A stretch of 64,000 nt of DNA, from NCBI RefSeq assembly GCF_000724545.1, contig NZ_JHBV01000138.1, positions 1 through 64,000 on the forward strand. Reading direction: 5' to 3'. This stretch comes from Aureispira sp. CCB-QB1. GTDB lineage: Bacteria > Bacteroidota > Bacteroidia > Chitinophagales > Saprospiraceae. This document shows positions 24,131 to 33,934 of the stretch, one piece after another. Every line of letters starts with the position of its first letter. Position 1 is the stretch's first letter. The notes beneath the pieces were generated by a model. That model made no database searches, was not told where the DNA came from, and saw only the letters and a program-made list of their open reading frames with translations. Made by a program: the position numbers and the translations under genes.

Positions 24131-25849
24131 TTACTTCATTATTTTGAGTGTTTGTTGCTTGACAGGCTGAGGATTGGCATTAAATAAAGCTTTATCTTGG
24201 TCTGCATTGTATAAAGATGGGATCAAATAACGACCTTTTTCGTGTGCTCTTTTTTCAATTTCCACAGTACGCTGTTGAGGATTTTGTTGTAGGTACAAGT
24301 CGTTTCGTTCTGCGTAAATAGACCACGATACTTCTTTTCCTGCCGTTCCTCCACTGATAACAAATTGGTTGTTGCTACTTGCCTTTTCTTTGATATACAA
24401 TGGCATATAAGCGCCAATTGGAGTTAATTGATAACTAACATTTCTATTGATAGCACTAAAATAATCAGGCAGCTGAACAATAGCATTTCCATCTACATCA
24501 AATGTAGCTGTCCCTCTATAAACATTTAAGACTTCATTCGATTCAATACTAAAATGGCGAAGGAATTTATTGTCAGGGTCTTGTGGGTGATCAATACGGA
24601 ATGTTTTGGTTCCTGTAGCTCCTAAGTTGCCATTTGAATAAACGCCATAAGCACCATTTTGTGCTCCTAAATATCGATCTTCCCCCAAAACACCATAGAA
24701 ACCTTTTCCACCAACACCAATTCCATTACCAAGAGGAGCGACATTGTCAAAGTTTTCACCATAAACACCGAAACCAGTTGATTGCCCTGTTTGTCCAACA
24801 CTACCATTAAAACCAACACCCAAAACACCATGTCCACCAACGGTTCTTAAGTTGCTACCATAGACGGCTGCCTCAGCATTGGAGTTAGCATCGGCTTGTC
24901 CTGCAACTCCCCAAGCTGCGCCCGTTGTATTGCCAATAATTCCTGCGACAATATTAGAACTACTATTGGTGTTTGCTTGGATGGGAGAGAAAGTATTGGC
25001 AGCGTTGGTTGTGTTACTAATAAGCCCAACACCTGTATTGGTATTTTCAACACGAAGTGCAGTACTGTTGGCTATATTGGCAGTAATAGTAACTTCACCT
25101 GCATCAGCAGTAATCATTCGACCAGCTCCTGGACCTCCAAAATCATATGCATTGTCCAAAGAGCCACCACTAGGAAGTGTTACGGAATTGCCATTACTAA
25201 TACTTAGAGTTGAACCCGTTAAAGATAGGCTCTGTAATTCATTATTGGCAATATCGTCGTTTAGAATAATACTTCCACCTCCATTGGACAGGGTAATCGT
25301 ATTGCCTATTTTAGAAATAGTTTGAGCACTTCCACTGCCGCCACTGGGTAGGGTAATCGTATTTCCATTGCTTATGCTCAATGAGTTTCCAGTTATGGAT
25401 AAACTTTGCAACTCATTATTAGGATCGGCATCGGCATCATCGGCATTGTCGACGCTAGCAGCGTGCAAGGCATAAGGCACAGAAAGTAATTGCACAGTTC
25501 CCATATCTTGATAGGCTGTTCCTCCTGTTTCATCCATTTCTACTTTCAAGTAGTGACTATTTGAGCCCCAATTAATAGTATTAAAAGTGCCATTAGCAAC
25601 AACTCCTTGACCAATTTTTAAGGTAAACAAACCAAACTGATTGGTAGTAGGTGTGTGGGTTTCGACGTACAAAATAGCACCTGTAGTACTTCCTGAAATG
25701 ATTGATGCTCGAATACTAATATTTTGGTTGATGACGGGGGAACCATTGTTGGCTCGGGCAATGGCTTGGTATTGAAATGCTTGAGGAGCTTGTGCTGTCA
25801 AACTAACTGTACAACTTAGTAGTAAAAAGAATAGTATAATATGTTTCAT
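24131..25849 (-). CDS. Secreted repetitive surface protein (fibre-like)
   Basis: 572 residues with signal peptide MKHIILFFLLLSCTVSLTAQA. The N-terminal domain (FQYQAIARANNGSPVINQNISIRASI...) is common to Bacteroidota surface proteins that begin like this. It is followed by two copies of a Gly/Ser/Asn-rich beta repeat (NNELQSLSITGNSLSISNGN and NNELQSLSLTGSTLSISNGN), then Gly/Asn-rich stretches like tail-fibre or autotransporter passengers. No enzymatic motif. Likely displayed or secreted. It lies 2 nt downstream of a T9SS-sorted protein, forming an operon. Confidence 0.7.
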   Translation of the reverse strand: MKHIILFFLLLSCTVSLTAQAPQAFQYQAIARANNGSPVINQNISIRASIISGSTTGAILYVETHTPTTNQFGLFTLKIGQGVVANGTFNTINWGSNSHYLKVEMDETGGTAYQDMGTVQLLSVPYALHAASVDNADDADADPNNELQSLSITGNSLSISNGNTITLPSGGSGSAQTISKIGNTITLSNGGGSIILNDDIANNELQSLSLTGSTLSISNGNSVTLPSGGSLDNAYDFGGPGAGRMITADAGEVTITANIANSTALRVENTNTGVGLISNTTNAANTFSPIQANTNSSSNIVAGIIGNTTGAAWGVAGQADANSNAEAAVYGSNLRTVGGHGVLGVGFNGSVGQTGQSTGFGVYGENFDNVAPLGNGIGVGGKGFYGVLGEDRYLGAQNGAYGVYSNGNLGATGTKTFRIDHPQDPDNKFLRHFSIESNEVLNVYRGTATFDVDGNAIVQLPDYFSAINRNVSYQLTPIGAYMPLYIKEKASSNNQFVISGGTAGKEVSWSIYAERNDLYLQQNPQQRTVEIEKRAHEKGRYLIPSLYNADQDKALFNANPQPVKQQTLKIMK

Positions 25850-25851
25850 GT

Positions 25852-26337
25852 CTATCGTGTTTTTTGAATTTTAAATGTTTTGATAATCTGCTGGTCCAAA
25901 TCTTGAATGCGAAGTAAGTAAGTCGCAGAGGGAAGATGTTGCAAGGAGATATTCGTCTGACGTTGGGTAATTGAGTAATGACCAATAGATTTTCCTAGCA
26001 TATTGAATAGTTCTGCTTTTAGAGTTTTGTCCGTTTCTTTTTGAAATGTAATTTGTTCGGAGGTAGGATTAGGATAAACTTGTAGGCGAATGTCCTGGTT
26101 TAGTTTGATATCAACAGATAAAGGATTTACATCAATTGGTTGTTGAAATCCTTGTGTAAGAATTGCTGTGTTGCTGCTTTCTGTCGAAATCATCGGTTCT
26201 CCTACGGTCCAACTTAATGTTGTTCCTGTAGAGGTGTTGCTAAAATTTCCTGCTGAACTAATGACAAATTGTTCTAAAGATTGAGCATAAGAATAGGTAG
26301 CCAAAAATAGAAAATAAAAGAGGATGTGTGTTTTCAT
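25852..26337 (-). CDS. Small secreted protein with T9SS type A sorting domain
   Basis: 161 residues. Signal peptide MKTHILFYFLFLATYSYAQ. A short domain follows (SLEQFVISSAGNFSNTSTGTTLSWTVGEP...TQGFQQP), common at the start of Bacteroidota secreted proteins. The last ~75 residues are a Por-type C-terminal sorting domain (LQVYPNPTSEQITF...SATYLLRIQD...KTFKIQKTR). It should pass through the type IX system and be anchored at the cell surface. No enzyme domain is present, so it may be a stub or adaptor for the protein encoded next. Confidence 0.85.
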   Translation of the reverse strand: MKTHILFYFLFLATYSYAQSLEQFVISSAGNFSNTSTGTTLSWTVGEPMISTESSNTAILTQGFQQPIDVNPLSVDIKLNQDIRLQVYPNPTSEQITFQKETDKTLKAELFNMLGKSIGHYSITQRQTNISLQHLPSATYLLRIQDLDQQIIKTFKIQKTR

Positions 26338-26489
26338 AGTTTAAATTGTGGGGTTAACAAATAATAGGTATGTGTTGTATATTTAAAATACAATATTTTG
26401 AATTAACTAGTGTCGAATTTGCTGTAATTATCATAAGACAATAAATTCATAATCAAAAAAGTTGCCATAGAAACAATTCTCCAACAGAA

Positions 26490-26527
26490 AAAAGAAAATC
26501 CTCTAGCCAACGTTTGACTAAAGGATT
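26490..26527 (-). terminator. Terminator at the end of the pigment cluster
   Basis: AATCCT (26497-26502) pairs with AGGATT (26522-26527). The flanking purine run gives a T-rich tail on the minus strand, 35 nt after the FAD enzyme gene. Confidence 0.5.
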
Positions 26528-26561
26528 GATACATCTTTTTATTACAATGATTTAAACTCAT

Positions 26562-27815
26562 TTATTGGCTAGCGGCGGCAGCTTGTTTTTGACGACGAAT
26601 AACATCGGCTAATAATGGAATTGCCCGGCGGTGTTTTTTTACATAAGGGTTGGTTTTATCCCAAACATAACCAGCCAATACAGAGCAAATTTGCTTTTTG
26701 AAACTAGGATCTTTTTCTGTTGCAAAGAAAATAGTTTGAAGGTTGCCTGTATACCATTCTTTGATGTAAGTTCTAAAAACTTCAATACCATGTTGAATGT
26801 AGTTGACATAATCTTTTTCCCAATCAACGGGCATCCCATTTAATTGACGATGGAGTAGTTCTCCTGCAACAGCTCCCGTTTCTGTGGCAAAGGTTACTCC
26901 AGAAGAAAAAATAGGATCTAAAAACTCTGTGGAATTGCCAACCAATACATAACGATCTCCATACATTTGCTTGACACCTACAGAATATCCTTTTATGACC
27001 TTAGGAGAAAAAACAAACTCTACATTTTGAGCATAATTGTCTTTTAGAGTAGGATGCGTATCAAGCAATTTTGTGAATAGATTTTCATCATAATGATCTC
27101 CATATTGCTCCAAAAATTCAGCATCTCCTACAAAACCAATAGAAGTAACACCTTCTTGAATGGGGATAATCCAAGCCCAAGCAGTACCTAGGTCAATAAT
27201 TTCAGTAAGAAGTTCGGTGTTTTCTGTATGTGGCTTATCCTTGATGTGAGCGAAAAATGCCGTACGAGCAGGAAAATTAGAAGGACGCCCCAAGTCTAGT
27301 AGTCGGGGAAGAACTCGTCCATAACCACTTGCATCAACAACAAATTTTGCTTCTATTTGATATTGCTCTCCTACGTTATTTTGGATGTTAATGAATGCTT
27401 TTTCATCATCAAAAACGACTTTCTCGACACTTTCTTGGTAAGAGAGTGCTACCCCTTGACGAACAATTTCATCGGCTAGTGTTTTGTCAAAATTAGCGCG
27501 AGGCATTTGATAGGCATATTCCCAACCATTTGTAAACTGTTCAGAAAAATCAAAGGTGCAAGACTCATTGGCAGCACGAACAAAGGATGCCCCTCGTTTG
27601 TAAGGAAATTGTTGAGCTTGTACCGCTTCTAATAATCCTGCTTTTTGCAGATTATCTAAGCAGCGAGGTAGCAAGCTTTCTCCAATGACAAATCTAGGAA
27701 ATTGTTGCTTTTCAACAACTTTTACTTGATGTCCGTTTTGGTGCAATATCGCTGCTGCGACACTACCAGCTGGTCCTGCGCCAATAACTAAAACATCGAC
27801 TTTTTCTATTCTCAT
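26562..27815 (-). CDS. FAD-dependent monooxygenase/halogenase-like enzyme
   Basis: 417 residues. The FAD-binding GAGPAGSVAAAIL is at ~12-24, followed by VVEKQQFPRFVIGESLLPRCLD. AWAWIIPIQEG gives WxWxIP, the signature of flavin-dependent halogenases (tryptophan halogenase group); the later GSTEFLDPIFSSGV-like stretch (here VGNSTEFLDPIFSSGV) fits the same superfamily. Geranylgeranyl-reductase-like oxidoreductases share much of this fold. At the edge of a flexirubin-type cluster it could chlorinate or hydroxylate the aryl ring; chlorinated flexirubins are known. Halogenation itself is inferred. Confidence 0.65.
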   Translation of the reverse strand: MRIEKVDVLVIGAGPAGSVAAAILHQNGHQVKVVEKQQFPRFVIGESLLPRCLDNLQKAGLLEAVQAQQFPYKRGASFVRAANESCTFDFSEQFTNGWEYAYQMPRANFDKTLADEIVRQGVALSYQESVEKVVFDDEKAFINIQNNVGEQYQIEAKFVVDASGYGRVLPRLLDLGRPSNFPARTAFFAHIKDKPHTENTELLTEIIDLGTAWAWIIPIQEGVTSIGFVGDAEFLEQYGDHYDENLFTKLLDTHPTLKDNYAQNVEFVFSPKVIKGYSVGVKQMYGDRYVLVGNSTEFLDPIFSSGVTFATETGAVAGELLHRQLNGMPVDWEKDYVNYIQHGIEVFRTYIKEWYTGNLQTIFFATEKDPSFKKQICSVLAGYVWDKTNPYVKKHRRAIPLLADVIRRQKQAAAASQ

Positions 27816-27995
27816 TTATGTATTATTCATTTGTTTAACTTACACAAGATACGAAAAAGCTTTTGTAGTGTTTGGTTTTGTTCATTGATTTCTTGTATGA
27901 TAACAACGATTTGAGATTGTTGAAGGCTATTTATTGGGGGCGTGCTCAAAAAAAGTTATTATTGTGCTTTTTACAACATCATAAAACTAATCACT

Positions 27996-28388
27996 ATGAG
28001 AATTCTATTTTTAATCTTATTTAGTTTGCTGTGGAACGCTAGAATAGTTGATGCGGCTGTTAGCTATTCTTGTTCCTCTGAAACTATAATAGAGAGAAAA
28101 CTCCCCATTGAAAGAAAGTATAAAAAGTTACGAAAAAGAAAACGAATACGAAAGGCAAAACCTAATAGAATGAAATCCTCAAAAGTGGGGTTGGTCTATA
28201 TGATTATAGGGATATCAATAGCAAGTGTTGCCTTATTAGTAGGATTGATGATATTTATTTTATTAAACCCTACCTCTTGGGTACTGTTTTTAATTCCTAT
28301 ACTATTTTTTATAACAGGAGTTTCTATGGTAATTTCAGGAGCTGTACATAGAGGAAGAAACAAGGATTGGGATATTGATTATCGATAA
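27996..28388 (+). CDS. Small secreted/membrane protein with a basic linker
   Basis: 130 residues from the ATG at 27996, chosen because it starts a signal peptide (MRILFLILFSLLWNARIVDA); an upstream ATG at 27942 adds a non-hydrophobic stretch. A very basic segment (YKKLRKRKRIRKAKPN) is followed by two hydrophobic helices (VGLVYMIIGISIASVALLVGLMIF; WVLFLIPILFFITGVSMVISG). The same layout and the motif AKPN-x-x-KS recur in the protein at 61733-62347. Function unknown. Confidence 0.6.
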   Translation: MRILFLILFSLLWNARIVDAAVSYSCSSETIIERKLPIERKYKKLRKRKRIRKAKPNRMKSSKVGLVYMIIGISIASVALLVGLMIFILLNPTSWVLFLIPILFFITGVSMVISGAVHRGRNKDWDIDYR

Positions 28389-28394
28389 TAAAAA

Positions 28395-28430
28395 AATAAG
28401 CTTAGGGGATAGAACCTAAGCTTATTTTTA
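28395..28430. terminator. Bidirectional terminator
   Basis: AATAAGCTTAGG (28395-28406) pairs with CCTAAGCTTATT (28415-28426), with A- and T-runs on either side, between convergent genes. Confidence 0.75.
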
Positions 28431-28450
28431 CTGAATGCGATCACTTATGA

Positions 28451-30106
28451 TTATTTAACTTTGATTTTAATCATTACATCCTCTTTTTTGCCTTTATACA
28501 TCTCTAAAATGAATTCACTCTCAGATATTTGTAGTATTTTTCCAGTTCGGAAATGTTTAACAGAATACCCATTATCTAGTTTTTTGGTATCAAAAATAGA
28601 TACTTTACTAACTTTTCCTGTCTCATCATTGACACGATAAGCTGTTAAGAATCCTCCTGCTCCGTCAATATGCATATGAGGACGTTTATCCAAACTTAAT
28701 TCCATATTTTTTACATTATCCATATAAAATAAATAATGGTTACCATCTAACTCTACGTGCTTAAAACCAAGACCTCCTCTATATCTACGACTAGAAGTTT
28801 TCTTTGGCATCTTTCTCATCCATACCAATTCACCTTCTTTATCAATTTTAGTCATTAGAATATCTTCATAATGGTAAGTATAATATCCTCCACTTCTAGA
28901 TTGGTGGTAAACTCTATAAAATTGCTCACCTAATATGATGATACTTCCATCGTCTTGTACACTAACTTCTCTTAATTCAAGGTAAGATAGTTCCGCTTTA
29001 CCCTTACTGTCTTTTTTCTCGTTTCTTTTTTGAGTACCTAGTTTTTGGTATTGATTGATAATTTCAAGAGGAATAGGGTAGAAATTCTTTTTATCAATTC
29101 CTCCTTCTTTATTGACATGGAATAAAAACATACCATCAGCATTCCCCTCACTAATCTTTTTATTTCCAATCCACTCACCATTAGACCAGTTACTTCCTGT
29201 TTTTTTATTATAAAAACCCGCACAAATCATATGTTCTTCAGAACCTTCATACAACCAAATCTCTTTGATAAAGTAATTCTCAATAGCTATTTTAGAACTT
29301 TTTATTTTTTTGTTAGTAATATCAACTTTTAATAGCTCAATATGATAATTAGCTCTTTTGTTTTTTTTGCCAACACCTTTTTCATTTTTATCACTTCCAT
29401 CAGCACGAACCTTAGCCAAAATATAAGGGTTGCCTTCTGAATCTATATGGTAATCAATATTATCCATCATTTGCTCTGTATAAGGCATTTCTATTTGATT
29501 GCCAGCAATTTTAGACATATCTTCATCAAACACATACATTCCAATAATATCTTTACTGATAGCATCGTTTCGCTTTGCTGGTTTTTTACGGCATTGTATT
29601 AATAGTTTAGAGTGATCATGAGAAAGTAAAAAAGAAAATTTATCGACCGTTCCTACACTCCAAAAACCAATAACAGCAACAGGAGCGCCAGTTAATTTTC
29701 CTTTAACAGCAATAACTCTTTTTTCTTTCCCCTTGAAAGAACAACCGTGAAAATCAATTTCTCGGTAAAATAGTTGTTCGGTTTCATTTTTTTTGTCCCA
29801 AAGAGAGAAGAAACAGTAAGCTTTATTGTTAAACCACATCATGTGTTCAATGACAAAACCTTTAGGCAAGTCGCTAAACTTGTTCCTTTTTAGTTCTTTC
29901 ATTGATTTTGCATCAAAGCTTTGCATATAGATGTCTTTACCATCTTGCTTAACACTAAGCGTTTTTTGATGATTGGTAATAGAGAAATAATACTTTGCAG
30001 CACCATCAATGACGCGATATGGTTCACTAACTGTGTAGTCAAATTTGTCTTGGCTAGTTCCTAAAAATGGAATAAACAAGAACAATAAAAAACATATATT
30101 TTTCAT
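28451..30106 (-). CDS. Secreted protein of unknown function
   Basis: 551 residues from the ATG at 30106, where the signal peptide MKNICFLLFLFIPFLGTSQ begins (an upstream ATG at 30187 is less likely). The body is beta-rich with recurrent segments of the kind seen in propellers (GNPYILAKV, DDGSIIILGEQFYRV, ELDGNHYLFYMDN). It includes blocks rich in Lys. I recognise no family. Its neighbour upstream (30240-30848) is another secreted unknown, separated by a perfect palindromic terminator, so they are probably independent units inserted within the pigment region. Confidence 0.6.
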   Translation of the reverse strand: MKNICFLLFLFIPFLGTSQDKFDYTVSEPYRVIDGAAKYYFSITNHQKTLSVKQDGKDIYMQSFDAKSMKELKRNKFSDLPKGFVIEHMMWFNNKAYCFFSLWDKKNETEQLFYREIDFHGCSFKGKEKRVIAVKGKLTGAPVAVIGFWSVGTVDKFSFLLSHDHSKLLIQCRKKPAKRNDAISKDIIGMYVFDEDMSKIAGNQIEMPYTEQMMDNIDYHIDSEGNPYILAKVRADGSDKNEKGVGKKNKRANYHIELLKVDITNKKIKSSKIAIENYFIKEIWLYEGSEEHMICAGFYNKKTGSNWSNGEWIGNKKISEGNADGMFLFHVNKEGGIDKKNFYPIPLEIINQYQKLGTQKRNEKKDSKGKAELSYLELREVSVQDDGSIIILGEQFYRVYHQSRSGGYYTYHYEDILMTKIDKEGELVWMRKMPKKTSSRRYRGGLGFKHVELDGNHYLFYMDNVKNMELSLDKRPHMHIDGAGGFLTAYRVNDETGKVSKVSIFDTKKLDNGYSVKHFRTGKILQISESEFILEMYKGKKEDVMIKIKVK

Positions 30107-30185
30107 AGTTTGAAAGTTTATAGAATTTAGTTGAAAAATGAGGGGGCAAAAATACAAAAAATGTTTGCTTTTATCCAGATAAAAC

Positions 30186-30217
30186 AAAAGACTGTAAAAT
30201 TAATTTTACAGTCTTTT
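30186..30217. terminator. 32-bp perfect palindrome acting as terminator
   Basis: AAAAGACTGTAAAATT mirrored by AATTTTACAGTCTTTT, 23 nt after the stop of the minus gene at 30240. Confidence 0.7.
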
Positions 30218-30239
30218 AATTATGGAAGGGTGTGTTATT

Positions 30240-30848
30240 TTATTTCAATGCTTTCTTAGAAAGGTATTTCCCAAACTCTTTTCCTGTTTTGGCATATGCT
30301 TCAGCAAGACGAACTCCTGTGTCCCAGTCATTTCCACCAAAAGTTCTACCTTGACCAGAAGCAGACAGTTTTGCAACCACCTTATCTGACCCTGTTTCTA
30401 CAATTGTAATTGTTGTTTTAATTTCAGCATTCTTTCTCGCTACATATACGTTAAATCCAGGTTCTGAAAAATCTGTATTTACAATGATTGTATATTTAGT
30501 GCCAGCAGGGTCAGTAGAAAACTGTAGACCTGATTTTTCAGTGTATTTAGAGACTAAGTCCAAAAATTTTGGTTCAAACCTAGTTGCTCTATCATTAATC
30601 CACGCTTCTTTCCATGAATCACCTCTACCAGCTTCTTTTTCATTATAGTCTTTAACTTTTTTCTTTATGTAGTCTTCTTCTTTCTTAAATTTCCCTACAG
30701 CCATATTATCGTAAGTAAATTTAACACCAACTGTTTTTTGACCTTTTAGAACCTTGATATCTCCTTTTTGTACTCGAACTTGAGCTTCTAATGAGTTTGT
30801 TGCGAACAATAGGGCACCAACCATAAATAAGAACATGAATTTTTTCAT
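30240..30848 (-). CDS. Secreted protein of unknown function
   Basis: 202 residues, signal peptide MKKFMFLFMVGALLFATNSLEAQ. Mixed alpha/beta body with TKYTIIVNTDFSEPGFNVYVARKNAEIKT and a glycine-rich GQGRTFGGNDWDTG near the end. A distantly similar secreted protein is encoded at 55507-56148: similar length, an 'IIVNT/YVYVVIFNT' strand pair, and an R-G-F/R-T-F-GG-type motif. Family unnamed to me. Confidence 0.6.
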   Translation of the reverse strand: MKKFMFLFMVGALLFATNSLEAQVRVQKGDIKVLKGQKTVGVKFTYDNMAVGKFKKEEDYIKKKVKDYNEKEAGRGDSWKEAWINDRATRFEPKFLDLVSKYTEKSGLQFSTDPAGTKYTIIVNTDFSEPGFNVYVARKNAEIKTTITIVETGSDKVVAKLSASGQGRTFGGNDWDTGVRLAEAYAKTGKEFGKYLSKKALK

Positions 30849-30925
30849 TACAATGAATTTTTAATTAAAGTTTAATAAAATATGCAATATGTAATTGGTT
30901 TTAGTTAAATATAATACTTTTTATT

Positions 30926-32215
30926 TTAACGATGATCAAAAAATAAAACAGGTTTTCGGCTCATAGCAGGAAAACGCAACGCATTGATTGTCTCAAAACT
31001 TGTAAATTCAACTTTAGGCGCTACGCGTAGTTTTGCCCTAAAGTGATCCTTGACCCGTTTTTGAAAACGAGTAGAAGTATCTTTAGAAGCCACCTTGATA
31101 ACAATTTCGTCGGTTCCAATATCATTGGTAAAGACCTCAATAACAAATGCTTTGATTGCTTCAAATTGATTCAACAAATTATACAATGCAGGAGGATACA
31201 AAGTAGTTCCCTTATATTTGATCATTTGACCTTTGCGTCCAATTACGGGACCAAGACGCAATGTTGTGCGCCCACAGGGGCAAGCATCTTGGTACCATTG
31301 ACAAATATCGCCTGTTTTGAACCGCAATAAAGGCATTGCCTCCATTTGTAAGGTACTAATGACAACTTCTCCAGCTTCTCCTTCAGCAACCGCCTGACCA
31401 TGCTCATCTAATATTTCGACCAGTATTAATTCAGGATGATGATGCCCTCCTCGGCTGTGGCTACATTCTGTGAAAGCAGTACTCATTTCGGTAGATGCGT
31501 AGGTTGAGTATAGTTCAATATCCCATAAGTCTGTAATTTTTTGACCCAATGTATTTAAGGAAAAATCTGGGTTTCTTAAAGACTCGCCAATACAGATGGC
31601 TTTCTTGATGCTGCTGTTTTTATAATCAATGCCATTCTTTTTGGCATATTCAATCAATTTAAAGATAAAAGAAGGAACAGCAATAAGTGCAGTTGGTGAA
31701 ACTCGCTTGATGGTATCCCATTGTAAAGCAGGCAATCCTGACCCAACTCGTACTATTCCAGCACCTAATTTTCTAGCACCTAAGAAGTACGCCAATCCTG
31801 CCATAAAGCGACGATCAATAGTTGTGGTTAGGAGTAAAATATCTGTATCATCAATACCCGCACTAGCAAAAGAAGTCGCTTCATTATAAGCCAAACGATC
31901 TAAATCTTTATCTGTCAAGGCAAATGTGACTGGTTTTCCCATGGTGCCCGAAGTAGTGACATAGTCGATAATTTTGCGACGATCAACACAGATAAAGGCA
32001 TCGTTGTTTTCTTGCAAATCTTGCTTGGTTGTCAACGGCAACTTTGGCAAGTCCTCTAAGGTTTTGATGCTTGAAATATCAATGTTATGCTCCTTAAAAG
32101 TACGTTGATAATAAGGCGAATTTAATGCAAGATAATGTAGGAGCTTTTGCAATTCTTGATCTTGAAAAGCTTTAATTTTTGAAGGATTTGCCGTTTCTAT
32201 AGCTGGGATTTTCAT
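30926..32215 (-). CDS. PaaK-like acyl-CoA/aryl-CoA ligase
   Basis: 429 residues of the phenylacetate-CoA ligase branch of adenylate-forming enzymes. It has YYQRTFKEHNID at the start, ATP loop TTSGTMGKPVTF, the adenylation core (STYASTEMSTAFTEC) and the typical CPCGRTTLRLGPVIGRKGQMIKYKG segment. In this cluster it would activate the aryl starter (a cinnamate or coumarate made by the ammonia-lyase at 52611) or a finished polyene acid for esterification. No terminator is seen between it and the C45 gene. Confidence 0.85.
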   Translation of the reverse strand: MKIPAIETANPSKIKAFQDQELQKLLHYLALNSPYYQRTFKEHNIDISSIKTLEDLPKLPLTTKQDLQENNDAFICVDRRKIIDYVTTSGTMGKPVTFALTDKDLDRLAYNEATSFASAGIDDTDILLLTTTIDRRFMAGLAYFLGARKLGAGIVRVGSGLPALQWDTIKRVSPTALIAVPSFIFKLIEYAKKNGIDYKNSSIKKAICIGESLRNPDFSLNTLGQKITDLWDIELYSTYASTEMSTAFTECSHSRGGHHHPELILVEILDEHGQAVAEGEAGEVVISTLQMEAMPLLRFKTGDICQWYQDACPCGRTTLRLGPVIGRKGQMIKYKGTTLYPPALYNLLNQFEAIKAFVIEVFTNDIGTDEIVIKVASKDTSTRFQKRVKDHFRAKLRVAPKVEFTSFETINALRFPAMSRKPVLFFDHR

Positions 32216-32232
32216 ATTAAATACTTACTGTT

Positions 32233-33924
32233 CTAATGTTTTTGATTGGCTTTTTTGGCAATGGATAACTTTTCTTCAATAGCCGTTCGTTCCGTTTTGG
32301 TCGCAATTTCTTTAGTCAATGCCTCTTTGTAAACGGCAATAGCTTTGGAATAGAGTTCTTTTGAGTGATAAAAGTTACCTGCCAATTCGTAGGCATGATA
32401 ATAATCTGGATTTAGTTCAATAATACGTTCTGCTTTGGTTAAATCATGCTCTGAATAAGCTGTGCCATTGGCAGTTAGTAAAGTTAATTCTTTTTTTAAT
32501 AGCCTAAAAGCTACGTAATCTTGAAATTCTGGAGAGGCTGCAAAAGGATCTTCGGGAATTAACAAGGAGTCGATCCCTAGGGATCGACTAGGCACTTCTT
32601 TTAAGCCAAATACTTGGTTCAAATCATAAGCAACAAATTCTCCTAAATTGTAGGGAGCTGTAGAAACCCACATCAATCGTTTTTCGGGCATGAAGATTAC
32701 CGAATGATGTCCCAATAATTGGTTCAATGCTTTTTCATTTCCGAATCCAATGTCTTTTCCTTGATGCCCTTGTTTGTCTCGAAGAATTTTAGCCGCATCG
32801 AGATAGTCAACTTCGTTGATTTCGTTTAGGAGGTTTCGGGTGCGAATTTGGCGATAATTAGAGGCAGATGATTGGATATTAGTTTGGTTGTCTATATCCG
32901 TTTGGAAGCTATCACTTTGATAGTGATTCGAGCAAATAATACTCATGCTATCAGATCGATACAATGCTATTTTATCAATAGATTTTTCGATAATAGCAGT
33001 ATAACCATCTTCCGCAGAACCAATCATCAACGATTCTGAAACAAAAGTTTCGTATTGTTGCGCAATCTCAAAAGCCTCGTCTATATTTTTAGCATATTGT
33101 AATATTTGTCGAGCAACAATCGAAATAGGAGTTTTGGCAGAAGTAGGCAAGCCTGATTTAGCCGCATTTAAAGTGACTGTTAGCCCTTTTTCATTCATTC
33201 CAGAGACTACACCCAAAAAGCCACCCCAAGTTATAGTAGCTAGTTTATACCCCTCTTCGGGGTTAATAAATAAGATGATTTTATCTTTGGCAAAATCGTC
33301 TCCAACATAAAAGTCAAAATTACGTCCAATAATCAAATTACTATCCGTGCTATTTTCTTCCCATGTAGAAAAAGAAGTACAACCAACAACTGCATAGTCT
33401 TTGAGCGCATGACCAATATCATGAGCGGCGTGGTAATTTAAAATTCGTTCATAATTAGAACCGATGCTGTTGAATTCATCGCTACAAAAATGCGTCTCTC
33501 CATAAATTTCTTGCTGATATTCTAATGGAATAAACTCGTCTAAGTTACGATTAAAAAAACCAACCATGTATCTCAATAAATAAAGAAACGCATCCGAAGG
33601 AATTAAAACTTTGATTTGGCGGACAAAGTAAAGTTCTTGCTGAACAATTAATTCTTGTGCTAAGTTTCCCAAAATAGCACCCCGCTCAAAAGGCTTGCCT
33701 TCGACATAAGCTTCCCACAAACCATATTCATTTTTACGCAACCAATTGTTATGAATCGTATAAAAATCAGGTGCTTGCTCTGTTCGTTGCAGCTCCCAAG
33801 CACTCGTATCTTTGATTTTTGGAGGGCTAATATTGAGCCACCATTCCAAGAAAAGAACTAAAAGCACTATAAAAATCAAAAGATTGCGCAATCGTTTGCC
33901 CCATTTTTTTAATCGTGTCATCAT
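32233..33924 (-). CDS. C45-family Ntn-hydrolase (acyl-CoA:6-APA acyltransferase-like)
   Basis: 563 residues. One N-terminal hydrophobic anchor (LRNLLIFIVLLVLFLEWWL). The catalytic centre is VVGCTSFSTWEE, where cleavage before Cys would create the N-terminal nucleophile; NLIIGRNFDF and GVVSGMNEKGLTVTLNA follow as in C45 peptidases. The last ~80 residues are TPR-like. Members act on amide bonds or transfer acyl groups, so a role in acyl transfer or release of the pigment is inferred. Membrane-tethered, probably periplasmic. Confidence 0.8.
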   Translation of the reverse strand: MMTRLKKWGKRLRNLLIFIVLLVLFLEWWLNISPPKIKDTSAWELQRTEQAPDFYTIHNNWLRKNEYGLWEAYVEGKPFERGAILGNLAQELIVQQELYFVRQIKVLIPSDAFLYLLRYMVGFFNRNLDEFIPLEYQQEIYGETHFCSDEFNSIGSNYERILNYHAAHDIGHALKDYAVVGCTSFSTWEENSTDSNLIIGRNFDFYVGDDFAKDKIILFINPEEGYKLATITWGGFLGVVSGMNEKGLTVTLNAAKSGLPTSAKTPISIVARQILQYAKNIDEAFEIAQQYETFVSESLMIGSAEDGYTAIIEKSIDKIALYRSDSMSIICSNHYQSDSFQTDIDNQTNIQSSASNYRQIRTRNLLNEINEVDYLDAAKILRDKQGHQGKDIGFGNEKALNQLLGHHSVIFMPEKRLMWVSTAPYNLGEFVAYDLNQVFGLKEVPSRSLGIDSLLIPEDPFAASPEFQDYVAFRLLKKELTLLTANGTAYSEHDLTKAERIIELNPDYYHAYELAGNFYHSKELYSKAIAVYKEALTKEIATKTERTAIEEKLSIAKKANQKH

Positions 33925-33934
33925 CTAATTTATA

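Noticed and set aside
24879-25325. 148-residue plus-strand ORF opposite the repetitive surface protein
   Set aside because: Shadow of a low-complexity coding region; composition follows the complementary repeats.
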